NCBI GenBank assembly: GCA_016742275.1
Contig: JACVCD010000011.1
Coordinates: forward strand, 141,600-205,599
Length of the DNA: 64,000 nucleotides
Direction: 5' to 3'
From: Gemmatimonadaceae bacterium
GTDB lineage: Bacteria; Gemmatimonadota; Gemmatimonadetes; Gemmatimonadales; Gemmatimonadaceae
Below are positions 55,744-64,000 of the stretch, one piece after another; the first letter of the stretch is position 1; every line of letters starts with the position of its first letter. The position numbers and the translations under genes were made by a program. The notes beneath the pieces were generated by a model. The model worked only from the letters and a program-made list of their open reading frames with translations, made no database searches and had not been told where the DNA came from.

Positions 55744-57540
55744 TCAGTCGACTTGGAGCACCGCCAAGAAAGCTTCCTGCGGAATTTCCACGCTACCGAC
55801 CTGCTTCATGCGCTTCTTGCCTTCCTTCTGCTTCTCCAGGAGCTTGCGCTTCCGGGAGATGTCGCCGCCATAGCACTTGGCCAATACGTCCTTTCGGAGC
55901 GGCTTCACGGTCTCACGGGCAATAACTTTCTGGCCGATGGTGGCCTGAATGGCCACTTCAAACAGCTGGCGCGGAATGAGCTCCTTGAGCTTCTCCGCCA
56001 CCTTGCGGCCCCACTCGTAGGCCTTGTCCTTGTGCACGATCACCGAAAACGCGTCGATGGCGTCGCCGTTGATGAGCATGTCGAGGCGTACCAGGTCGCT
56101 CGAACGGTACTCCAGCATCTCGTAGTCGAGCGAGGCATACCCGCGGCTCACCGTCTTCATCTTGTCGAAGAAGTCGAGAATGATCTCGCCGAGCGGGAAC
56201 TCCCAGTCGAGTTCCACGCGCACCGTGTCGAGGAAGCGCGTGTTCTTGTAGATGCCGCGACGCTCCATGCCCAGCGTCATGATGGGCCCGATGTATTCGG
56301 CCGGGCACATGATGCGGGCGCGCACGTACGGTTCCTGCACGTCGTCGATGACGACGGCCGCCGGCATGAGCGCCGGGTTTTCGACCAGCAGCTCCGTGCC
56401 GTCCGTCTTGGTCACGTGGTACTCCACGCTCGGCACCGTGGTGACGAGATCGAGGTCGTACTCACGCTCGAGACGCTCCTGCACGATTTCCATGTGCAGC
56501 AGGCCGAGGAAGCCGCATCGGAAACCGAAGCCAAGTGCGGTCGACGTTTCGGGCTCGTACTGCAATGAGGCGTCGTTGAGCTTCATCTTCTCGAGCGCAT
56601 CACGCAGTGTTTCGTACTGCGTCGTGTCGGTCGGGTAGATACCAGCAAACACGAACGACTTCACTTCCTGATAGCCGGGCAATGCTTCGGCGGCGCGGTT
56701 GTCCTTGTCGAAGATTGTGTCGCCCGCGCGTGTTTCGCGCACTGAACGCACGGCGGCGAGCACGTAGCCCACTTCACCGGCGCGCAGCACCTCGGTGGGT
56801 ACCTGACGCAGTTGCAGGTAGCCCACTTCTGCGACTTCGTAGACGTTGTCGGACACACCAAAGGTGATCTTCATCCCCTTGCGCATCTCGCCGTCCACCA
56901 CGCGGATGCTGGGAATGGCGCCGCGGTACTTGTCGTAGTACGAGTCGAAGATCAGCGCGCGGAGCGGGCCGTCCAGCTCACCCTTCGGCGGCGGGACACG
57001 CTTCACGATTTCCTCGAGCAACTCCGGCACACCGGTACCTTCCTTGCCGCTCACGAAGAGTACGTCCTCAGGCATGCAGCCAATGAGGTCCACCACTTCC
57101 TGGCGACGACGCTCAGGCTCGGCGCCCGGCAGGTCGATTTTGTTGAGCACCGGGATGATTTCGAGCCCGGCGTCCATGGCGAGGAAGAGATTGGACAGCG
57201 TCTGCGCCTGAATGCCCTGCGAGGCATCGACCACGAGAATGGCACCTTCGCACGCGGCGAGGGAACGCGACACTTCGTAGGTGAAGTCCACGTGTCCCGG
57301 CGTGTCGATCAGATTCAGCTCGTAACCCTGTCCGTCGCCCGCCGTGTAGCTCATGCGCACGGCGTTCAGCTTGATCGTGATGCCGCGCTCGCGCTCGAGA
57401 TCGAGCGTATCGAGCACCTGCGACTTCATTTCGCGCTTCTGAAGCGTGCCGGTCTTCTCGATCAGGCGGTCCGCGAGTGTGGACTTGCCGTGATCGATAT
57501 GGGCGACGATACAAAAGTTGCGGATGTGGCTGAGATGCAA
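55744..57540 (-). CDS. lepA: Elongation factor 4 (LepA)
   Basis: A 598-residue translational GTPase that back-translocates stalled ribosomes. I chose TTG 57540 because it gives the usual LepA N-terminus ([19 protein letters not shown]) and has AAGG 8 bases upstream; the frame goes to 57813 but the extra 91 residues are intergenic. G1 AHIDHGKS, G3 DTPGHVDF and G4 NKID are present. The LepA-specific C-terminal domain ([20 protein letters not shown]) is complete. First gene of the 13-gene minus-strand operon. Confidence 0.97.
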   Translation of the reverse strand: MHLSHIRNFCIVAHIDHGKSTLADRLIEKTGTLQKREMKSQVLDTLDLERERGITIKLNAVRMSYTAGDGQGYELNLIDTPGHVDFTYEVSRSLAACEGAILVVDASQGIQAQTLSNLFLAMDAGLEIIPVLNKIDLPGAEPERRRQEVVDLIGCMPEDVLFVSGKEGTGVPELLEEIVKRVPPPKGELDGPLRALIFDSYYDKYRGAIPSIRVVDGEMRKGMKITFGVSDNVYEVAEVGYLQLRQVPTEVLRAGEVGYVLAAVRSVRETRAGDTIFDKDNRAAEALPGYQEVKSFVFAGIYPTDTTQYETLRDALEKMKLNDASLQYEPETSTALGFGFRCGFLGLLHMEIVQERLEREYDLDLVTTVPSVEYHVTKTDGTELLVENPALMPAAVVIDDVQEPYVRARIMCPAEYIGPIMTLGMERRGIYKNTRFLDTVRVELDWEFPLGEIILDFFDKMKTVSRGYASLDYEMLEYRSSDLVRLDMLINGDAIDAFSVIVHKDKAYEWGRKVAEKLKELIPRQLFEVAIQATIGQKVIARETVKPLRKDVLAKCYGGDISRKRKLLEKQKEGKKRMKQVGSVEIPQEAFLAVLQVD

Positions 57541-57654
57541 CGGAATGCCTTGCTGGGGTAACCGAACCGGGGCCTTTCCCGGGTAGCCTTGAAAAATAGG
57601 GGAGGACGGGGGGGAAATGGCACTGGGGCGGCCGCACCCACTTCTACTCGGAAC

Positions 57655-57719
57655 CTGAACACTGGTAACTGAGAACTGTGGGTCCCAGCGCGGCTCAAAC
57701 TCCAGTTTCCAGTGTTCAG
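57655..57719. repeat. ACTG-rich inverted repeat in the lepA/DUF58 divergent spacer
   Basis: ctgaacactggtaactg (57655-57671) and cagtttccagtgttcag (57703-57719) are inverted copies with a single mismatch over 17 bp, loop 31 nt. Both arms hold ACTG words (aacactgg, aactg). It lies in the 249-bp gap that must hold the divergent promoters. Confidence 0.7.
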
Positions 57720-57789
57720 TGATCAGTAACGGGTGTAAGTGGGCGCTTCCCCCCGAGCAAATCCCCGCTCCCCCGCGTATTCTCCCCAC

Positions 57790-58698
57790 ATGAGCACACC
57801 CCGCGCCGACCAACTCGATCCCGCCGTCCTGGCTGCCCTAGGTCACCTGGAACTGGTGGCCCGCTGGGTCGTGGACGGGTTCATCACCGGGTTGCATCGC
57901 TCTCCCCGCAAGGGATTCAGCGTCGAATTTGCCGAACACCGCCCGTATATGCCGGGCGACGACCTGCGCTATCTGGATTGGCGCATTGCCGGCCGGGCCG
58001 ACCGTTGGGTCGTGAAGCAATTCGAAGAAGAGACGAATACCCGCGCCATGTTGGTGCTGGATGTGAGTGCCTCCATGCAGTGGACGGGAAGTCCGGCGCG
58101 GCTCAGCAAGTTGGCATATGCGGAGCGACTGGCGAGTGCCATGGCGTTGTTGCTGCTTCGCCAGCGTGATGCCGTAGGACTGATTCGCTTTGATGCGGGG
58201 CTTCGCAATGTGGTGCCGGCGCGCGCGCAGCGTGCGCAGTGGCGTCGTCTGATGGCCGCATTTTCGGAGTCCGGCGGTGGCAAGGATTCGAATGTGGCCG
58301 AAGCATTGCTGCAGGCCGGTCGCATGGTACGGCGGCCCGGTTTCGTTGTTCTGCTGTCTGACCTGCTGGCCGATCCGGCGTCGACGGCCGACGCGGCGCG
58401 TACACTGCGTGCCCGCGGGCATGAAGTCCTGGTGCTGCACATCATGGACCCCGATGAGCGCGACTTCCCCGAGAGTGGCGAAGCGCGTTATCGCGACATG
58501 GAGTCAGGCACCGAAGTGCCGGCGTCACCTGGTGATGTGAGGAGTACCTATCAAACCACAGTGCAGGAAGCACTGACTGAGTGGCGCGCGGCCTTGGGCC
58601 GTGCAGGGGCACGATATGCCATGGCCTATACGGATGAACCGTTTGGGCGGCCGCTTCGGCATCTGACGGGTGTGAACGGACGTGGGGCGTACGTCTGA
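57790..58698 (+). CDS. DUF58 protein (MoxR-associated)
   Basis: A 302-residue protein starting at ATG 57790; the frame extends to 57739. The DUF58 motif [23 protein letters not shown] is followed by a von Willebrand A-like segment with a MIDAS-type DVSASMQW (near 104) and [10 protein letters not shown]. No membrane segment. It precedes a BatA-like gene (TGATG overlap), the usual pairing in the MoxR-DUF58-BatA system, but no moxR gene is in the window. Confidence 0.92.
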   Translation: MSTPRADQLDPAVLAALGHLELVARWVVDGFITGLHRSPRKGFSVEFAEHRPYMPGDDLRYLDWRIAGRADRWVVKQFEEETNTRAMLVLDVSASMQWTGSPARLSKLAYAERLASAMALLLLRQRDAVGLIRFDAGLRNVVPARAQRAQWRRLMAAFSESGGGKDSNVAEALLQAGRMVRRPGFVVLLSDLLADPASTADAARTLRARGHEVLVLHIMDPDERDFPESGEARYRDMESGTEVPASPGDVRSTYQTTVQEALTEWRAALGRAGARYAMAYTDEPFGRPLRHLTGVNGRGAYV

Positions 58699-60605
58699 TG
58701 GCCTTTCTCGCTCCAGCCTTTCTCGCGCTCGCCGCTCTCGCCGGCGTGCCGCTGCTCGTGCACTTGCTGCGTCGTCGTATTGGTCGGACCGTCGATTTTC
58801 CGGCGGTGCGCTATCTCATGCGCATGGAGCAGGAGCACAGTCGTGATCTCAAGCTGCGTAATCGACTGCTGCTGATTTTGCGTTTGATTGCGGTCATCGC
58901 GCTGGCACTTGCGGCCGCACGTCCCATTGCCGGTCTCCTCGGGCTTGGGCACTCGCCCATCGCTGTGGCCGTAGTGCTCGACAATTCGATGAGTACGAGC
59001 GTGGTCGAGGATGGCCGCGTGCGATTCGATAGTCTGCGTACCGCCGTCCGTTCATTACTTGGCGAGCTGACCGCTGATGACCGGGCGTGGATTGTCACCG
59101 CCGACGGACGTGTCATCGGTGGTCCGCCATCGGCGCTCGAGACGGGCCTTGCTGATCTCACGCCGCTTGGTGGCCGTGGAGACCTGGCGGCAGCCACGCA
59201 GCGCGCACTTGGACTCGTGCGCAGTGGAGCGCCGCGCACGCCGGTCGTTGGCATCGTATCCGATGGTCAGCCCACCGCATTCCGTACCGATAGCGCGCTC
59301 GCTGCCGGTGATGTGCCGGTGGTCCTGCTCACATCCAGTGCTGCGCGCGTGACCAATCGCGCCGTACTGCAGGCCATTGCAGAACCCACACGCTGGACTC
59401 CGGGTGGTGCGGTGTCGCTGGCGATTGCGTCACCGGATTCAGCACCATGGCGTCTCACGTTGGACGGACGCACGGTGTCGCGTGGTACCGTACCTGCCGC
59501 CACGCTCGATGCACCGGCGCGTATCACGCAACGCCTCGCCAGCGCGAGCACGGGTTGGGTTCGCGGTAGCGTCGAACTCGATGCCGATGCGCTGCGCGCA
59601 GACGATACACGCCACTTTGCGGTGCGCGTGGCGCCGCCTCCAGCCGTGTCGGTGCGCCCCGATGGTGGGCCGTTTCTCTCGGCGGCACTCGCAACACTGA
59701 TCGACGAACAGCGTCTCGCACGTGGACGTGAAGGTGATGCGCGCGTAGTGACTGTGAGTTCGGCTGATGCCGCCGGAACGCGCAGTCCGGTGTTGCTCAC
59801 GGCGCCGCGTGATCCGGTGCGCATTGGTGACGCCAATCGCCAACTCGCGCGGCTGGGTATTCCCTGGCGTTTCGGTGCGATTGCACGCGCCACCGTACTG
59901 GCACGTGTCACCGGTATCGCAGCCGATGACACCTTGGCTTCGGCAACGCGAGCCTTTGATGGTGCGCCGGTTCGACTGCGCTATCCTCTGGTGTATTCGC
60001 CTGGTGGTGCCGAAGGTGAAGCCGCTGCCAGCACCACTGATCGCCCGGACACCATTGCGACCGCTGGCGGTGCGCCCTGGGTTGTCGCGGGCAATGGATA
60101 CGTGTTGCTGGGTTCACCGCTCGATCCCGACGCTACGGACCTGCCTCTTCGCGCGGCGTTTGTGCCCTGGGTACTCGAGGCGTTGGCACGTCGACTGGGC
60201 GACGAAGGCCGCCTGATCGCTGCCGCCCCGGGCAGTGCGCTGCGTGGTGTGCGGGATCTCACGGCATTGGAGGCGCCGGATGGCACATTGCTACCGCTCT
60301 CCGGTGATCGCGCCACCGTACCCGCTGCCGCAGGTGTTTACTTTTTACGACGTGAGACCGCGCGTGTCGGTGCGCTGGTGGTGAACGCCGAGGCCGAGGA
60401 GTCGGCGCTTGATGCACTGCCGACCGGCGGCGGCGATGCGTTGCTGGCAGCGATGGTGAGCGGCAGTGATGTGGCATCGGCTACCTCTCCTGCGGCGTGG
60501 CAGCGCGCAGTGTTTTCGCGAGCGGCGGGGCAGGCGCTGTTGCTGCCATTGGTAGCGCTCGCGTTGGCAGCACTGTTGGCCGAAGCCTGGGTCAGTGGTC
60601 GATAG
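58698..60605 (+). CDS. BatA-like membrane protein with VWA domain
   Basis: A 635-residue protein with two N-terminal TM segments (about 1-23, 55-78) and one at the C-terminus (about 610-630). The aerotolerance-regulator N-terminal segment VPLLVHLLRRRIGRTVDFPAV leads into a VWA domain with MIDAS-type VVLDNSMSTS (near 94). The long periplasmic-type part (about 200-600) has no recognisable motif. It follows the DUF58 gene. Confidence 0.88.
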   Translation: MAFLAPAFLALAALAGVPLLVHLLRRRIGRTVDFPAVRYLMRMEQEHSRDLKLRNRLLLILRLIAVIALALAAARPIAGLLGLGHSPIAVAVVLDNSMSTSVVEDGRVRFDSLRTAVRSLLGELTADDRAWIVTADGRVIGGPPSALETGLADLTPLGGRGDLAAATQRALGLVRSGAPRTPVVGIVSDGQPTAFRTDSALAAGDVPVVLLTSSAARVTNRAVLQAIAEPTRWTPGGAVSLAIASPDSAPWRLTLDGRTVSRGTVPAATLDAPARITQRLASASTGWVRGSVELDADALRADDTRHFAVRVAPPPAVSVRPDGGPFLSAALATLIDEQRLARGREGDARVVTVSSADAAGTRSPVLLTAPRDPVRIGDANRQLARLGIPWRFGAIARATVLARVTGIAADDTLASATRAFDGAPVRLRYPLVYSPGGAEGEAAASTTDRPDTIATAGGAPWVVAGNGYVLLGSPLDPDATDLPLRAAFVPWVLEALARRLGDEGRLIAAAPGSALRGVRDLTALEAPDGTLLPLSGDRATVPAAAGVYFLRRETARVGALVVNAEAEESALDALPTGGGDALLAAMVSGSDVASATSPAAWQRAVFSRAAGQALLLPLVALALAALLAEAWVSGR

Positions 60606-60640
60606 ATGTGTCATATGAACGGTAGGTACGACAGGTAGGT

Positions 60641-63600
60641 ATGGGACTTCCGCGTTTGCTGGACGCGCTCGCCGGCCTTCAGGCTTTCGAGCGGACACTC
60701 AAGACGCTCCCGGGTCCGGGAGCGTCGCTGCGTTTGGGGGGGCTGGCCGGCTCAAGTGATGCCGTGTTCGTGGCCGCTCTGGCGCGTGCGCTACCCCAAC
60801 GTCTGGTCGTGGTCATCACCGATCAGTTGGGCGACGCCGAACGCTGGCTGGCTGATCTGCAGTCGCTGGTTGATGAGGTGCCCGTTGCGCTCTATCCGCC
60901 CCGCGAAGGCTTTGGCGAAGTGGAGCCGCACGCGGAAGTCGCTGGTGAGCGTGTCGAGACGCTGGAAAAGTTGGGACGCAGTGGTGTGCGCATCCTGCTT
61001 ACCACCTCACGTGCCGTTCTCGAAAAGACCGCACTCCCGCGCGCACTGAGTGGTGCGCGTCTCGAGCTCCGAAAGGGTGATGTACGCCGCCCGGAAGAAC
61101 TGGCGAGCCATCTCGAGTCCATTGGGTTCGAGCGCGTACCCATGGTTGAAGACGTGGCGCAGTTCTCGGTGCGCGGCGGCATCTTCGACATCTACTCGTT
61201 CGGCATGGCCGAACCGGTGCGCCTCGAATTCTGGGGCGACGATATCATCGAGCTCCGTCATTTCGATCTCAATTCGCAGCGCAGCACGCGCGATGCCGAG
61301 CTCGCGCTCATCCTGCCAGTGGATGGACGTGTCGAAGCGGCCGAAGAGAGCGACGAACGCGTTTCGTTACCGGAACTCTGGCCATCGGACTCGATGGTGG
61401 TGATGCCGGCCGGCACCAGTGTGTTGCCGGAGCTCGTGCGCACATGGGACGAAGCTGCGCACCACATCGAACTCGCCCGTCGCCGCGGCGAAGAGTTCGT
61501 GCATCGCGATCGTCTATTTGTCCCGCCGCCAATCATGGCCAGCACGCTGGCGCGCTTTGGCACGGTTAGGCTCAATCCGCCGCCTCAGCGTGCCTCCAGC
61601 GCCAATGCTGCGGACCTGGCGCCGGTGGGGCCGGAACCCGATATCGCGTTCCCCACGCGCGCGCCGGAAAGCATTTCGCGAGATCTGCGTGTGCTGCGCA
61701 GACTGCAGCGCGATGGACTGCCCACGCTCATTCTATGCGACAACGCGGGTCAGGCCGAACGTCTCGATGAGTTGCTGGGTGAAGAAGGGCCCGTGAGCGC
61801 GTCGCTGGCTATTGGTGTTTTGGGGGGCGGCTTTGTCGTACCCGGTGTGGTGCGTGTCCTCACCGATCACGAGATCTTCCGTCGTGATCGGCGGCTGCGT
61901 CGTGCACGCAAGTACAGCACGGGCGCGTCGCTCGATACACTGGGCGCGCTCAAGCCCGGCGATTTCGTGGTGCATCTCGAGCACGGCATCGGCATCTACC
62001 GTGGTATCGAAAAGGTCTTCGTTCGCGAAGCCACGATTGAAAGCGCGGTCATCGAGTACGAAGGTGGCGATCGTCTGAACGTACCGCTGTATCGTATCGA
62101 TCAGATCGAGCGCTATCGCAGCGCCAGCGATGTCAGCAGCGATGCGCCGCCACCACGTCTCCACAAACTCGGCGGCAAACAGTGGAAGGCGCAGCGCGAA
62201 AAGACGCGCATGGCCATCCTCGAGATGACGCAGGAACTACTGCAGCTGTATGCGCGCCGAAAGGTCACCACCCGTGCGCCACACGGCGCCGATGGTGCCT
62301 GGCAGCGTCAGCTTGAAAGCAGCTTCCTGTTTGAAGACACGCCAGACCAGCGCAAGGCTACTGAAGATGTGAAGCGCGATCTCGAGGGCGAGCGCCCCAT
62401 GGATCGTTTGCTCGTAGGAGACGTGGGCTATGGCAAGACGGAAATCGCCATTCGTGCGGCCTTCAAGGCGGTGCAGAGCGGCAGGCAGGTGGCGGTGCTG
62501 GTGCCCACCACCATTCTGGCCGAACAGCACGCGCGCAGCTTTGGCGATCGCCTCGCCGACTTCCCGATCGAAGTGGAGGTCATGAGCCGATTCCAGACGG
62601 CCAAAGAGCAGGCGGCTGTGGTGGACAAGCTCAAGAAAAAGCAGATCGACATCGTGATTGGTACGCATCGTCTGCTGAGTCCCGATGTGTCATTTGCCGA
62701 GCTCGGACTCATCATCGTGGACGAAGAGCACCGATTTGGTGTGAAGCACAAGGAGCGTCTCAAGCAGCTCAAGATGTCCACCGATGTGCTCACGCTTACG
62801 GCCACACCCATTCCGCGCACGCTGCATCAGTCGCTGGCAGGTCTCCGCGACCTGACACTCATGCAGACGCCACCGCGCGATCGGTCGCCGGTGCTCACCT
62901 TCGTCGAGCCATTTGACGACGCGCTGATCGAGGAAGCCATTTCACGCGAACTCGATCGCGGGGGACAGGTGTTCTTCGTGCACAATCGCATCGAAACCAT
63001 CGAGGCGATTGCCGATCACCTGCGGCGCATTGCGCCGCGGGCCAAGGTGGCGGTGGGCCACGGGCAGATGAAAGAGCGCGAGCTCGAAACGGTTATGCGG
63101 CAGTTCGTGGAGGGTGAGGTGGATATTCTCGTGTCCACGCTCATCGTCGAGAGCGGTCTCGACGTGCCGAACGCCAATACCATGTTCGTGAACCGTGCCG
63201 ACCATCTCGGTCTGGCCCAGCTCTATCAATTGCGAGGGCGTGTAGGCCGCTCGCATCGCCGCGCCTACTGCTACCTGCTGGTACCTGATCGGGTGGACGA
63301 GGACGCCGAGCGCCGTTTGGCGGTGCTCGAGCACCATACGGAGCTCGGGGCAGGGTATCGGGTCGCTCTCAAGGATCTCGAAATGCGCGGCGCCGGCAAT
63401 CTGCTTGGCCCCGAGCAGTCGGGCTTTGTGCATGCCGTCGGCTTCGATCTTTACCTGCGTTTGCTGGACGAAACGGTGCGGCAGCTGAGTGAAGGGGACG
63501 GACAGAAGGCCTGGATCCCGGCCGATGTCACGCTCGACTTCCCGAGTTTTCTGCCCGACGACTATATCGCCTCGCAGGAGGCCAAGCTCGACGTCTATCG

Positions 63601-63952
63601 CCGGCTTACGGCTCTGCGCGACCCGGCGGCTATCGAGGCCCTGCGTCAGGAAGTCCGGGACCGCTTTGGCGCGCTTCCGGCCCCGGCCCAGGCGCTGTTC
63701 GGCAGCGCCATGCTGCGGGTGATCGGTGCCCTGTTGGGTGTGGAGGGGGTGCTTGTGCGCGCCTCCGAGGCACGTATTACTTTCAGGGCTGATGCAGTTC
63801 CGCGCCTCAAGGGCCTGTCCGCCGCTTTCCACGACGTACAGTTCCAGGTGGACGTTCGCCGGGCGCAGCCGCTGGCCCTCAAACTCACCCGATTGGGGGG
63901 AGCGGAAATGCTCGAAGGTCTCATTCGTGCGTTGCGGGCCCTCGTGGTCTGA
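60641..63952 (+). CDS. mfd: Transcription-repair coupling factor
   Basis: A 1103-residue DNA translocase that removes stalled RNA polymerase and recruits UvrA. ATG 60641 has AGGTAGGT just upstream. UvrB-like N-terminal part (about 60-300), RNA-polymerase interaction domain (LKPGDFVVHLEHGIGIYRG), helicase motifs LLVGDVGYGKTEIA, VDEEHRFG, TATPIPRTLH and RGRVGRSHRRAYCYLL, and the C-terminal TRCF domain (LDFPSFLPDDYI) are complete. uvrA is in the same window but not adjacent. Confidence 0.97.
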   Translation: MGLPRLLDALAGLQAFERTLKTLPGPGASLRLGGLAGSSDAVFVAALARALPQRLVVVITDQLGDAERWLADLQSLVDEVPVALYPPREGFGEVEPHAEVAGERVETLEKLGRSGVRILLTTSRAVLEKTALPRALSGARLELRKGDVRRPEELASHLESIGFERVPMVEDVAQFSVRGGIFDIYSFGMAEPVRLEFWGDDIIELRHFDLNSQRSTRDAELALILPVDGRVEAAEESDERVSLPELWPSDSMVVMPAGTSVLPELVRTWDEAAHHIELARRRGEEFVHRDRLFVPPPIMASTLARFGTVRLNPPPQRASSANAADLAPVGPEPDIAFPTRAPESISRDLRVLRRLQRDGLPTLILCDNAGQAERLDELLGEEGPVSASLAIGVLGGGFVVPGVVRVLTDHEIFRRDRRLRRARKYSTGASLDTLGALKPGDFVVHLEHGIGIYRGIEKVFVREATIESAVIEYEGGDRLNVPLYRIDQIERYRSASDVSSDAPPPRLHKLGGKQWKAQREKTRMAILEMTQELLQLYARRKVTTRAPHGADGAWQRQLESSFLFEDTPDQRKATEDVKRDLEGERPMDRLLVGDVGYGKTEIAIRAAFKAVQSGRQVAVLVPTTILAEQHARSFGDRLADFPIEVEVMSRFQTAKEQAAVVDKLKKKQIDIVIGTHRLLSPDVSFAELGLIIVDEEHRFGVKHKERLKQLKMSTDVLTLTATPIPRTLHQSLAGLRDLTLMQTPPRDRSPVLTFVEPFDDALIEEAISRELDRGGQVFFVHNRIETIEAIADHLRRIAPRAKVAVGHGQMKERELETVMRQFVEGEVDILVSTLIVESGLDVPNANTMFVNRADHLGLAQLYQLRGRVGRSHRRAYCYLLVPDRVDEDAERRLAVLEHHTELGAGYRVALKDLEMRGAGNLLGPEQSGFVHAVGFDLYLRLLDETVRQLSEGDGQKAWIPADVTLDFPSFLPDDYIASQEAKLDVYRRLTALRDPAAIEALRQEVRDRFGALPAPAQALFGSAMLRVIGALLGVEGVLVRASEARITFRADAVPRLKGLSAAFHDVQFQVDVRRAQPLALKLTRLGGAEMLEGLIRALRALVV

Positions 63953-64000
63953 CGCGCGACACTCAGGGGCAACCGAAGGGTCGCCTTTGGGGTCCTACCC

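Noticed and set aside
57541..57813. 91-residue N-terminal extension of lepA
   Set aside because: The extra residues have no LepA similarity and cover the divergent promoter region; TTG 57540 with AAGG upstream fits the family.
63953..64000. Gene start after mfd
   Set aside because: Only 48 bases remain and they hold no convincing start or ribosome binding site.

Overview
The window is 64 kb of high-GC (about two thirds G+C in typical coding blocks), gene-dense chromosomal DNA from a Gram-negative bacterium. The envelope genes (outer-membrane TonB-dependent-type barrel, heptosyltransferase, Tol/FtsEX-type division genes), repeated secreted proteins with Gly-rich linkers, many small lipoproteins and the lineage-specific fusions fit a member of the Gemmatimonadota (Gemmatimonas-like). 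This assignment is inference from gene content; there is no rRNA to prove it. I see no transposase, integrase, phage gene or CRISPR array. The only RNA genes or elements are one tRNA-Asn and one SAM-II riboswitch.

Layout. 1-2.4 kb: the end of a sensor kinase with its NarL-type regulator and a small LeuA-C-like protein. 2.5-5.3 kb: two convergent lytic transglycosylases, one carrying LysM domains and a Lys/Ala-rich tail. 5.3-8.2 kb: moaC-holB and a divergent secreted DmpA-type aminopeptidase. 8.15-11.9 kb: a methionine locus, metY plus a metX-homoserine dehydrogenase fusion, led by a SAM-II riboswitch and closed by a 14-bp tandem repeat. 12.1-15.6 kb: purE-purK, a 4-TM protein and ackA. 15.7-20.7 kb: secreted serine hydrolase, rhodanese and an M16 peptidase pair. 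20.7-23 kb: amino-acid permease and MOSC protein. 23-25.6 kb: a low-GC segment with a secreted S1-type protease and a lipoprotein, bracketed by two copies of a 3'-end module. 25.6-28.7 kb: a minor-pilin operon (FimT, PilV, PilW, PilX types). 29-32.7 kb: a lipoprotein, tRNA-Asn and uvrA. 32.7-37.8 kb: ABC exporter, PP2C phosphatase, thioredoxin-like protein, HD hydrolase. 38-43.4 kb: a large outer-membrane barrel and a secreted propeller-like partner. 43.6-45.2 kb: pckA.

45.4-57.5 kb is one uninterrupted minus-strand run of 13 genes, most overlapping by a few bases: lepA, heptosyltransferase, ROK kinase, PfkB kinase, a STAS/GHKL ATPase, a STAS-like/winged-helix protein, a small beta-barrel protein, a PLP-fold protein lacking the catalytic lysine, ftsE, ftsX, a degenerate EnvC-like LytM protein, nfo and a matrixin-like lipoprotein. 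It joins translation, LPS assembly, sugar phosphorylation, a predicted partner-switching module and control of septal wall hydrolysis. 57.8-64 kb holds a DUF58 / BatA-VWA pair and mfd on the plus strand.

Most notable are the riboswitch-controlled metY/metX-hom operon, the repeat-bracketed protease island at the pilX 3' end, the regulatory block at 49.8-52.6 kb with its lysine-less PLP protein, the outer-membrane barrel with a helical LTxxQ-type C-terminal extension, and the very large twin hairpins between the propeller gene and pckA.
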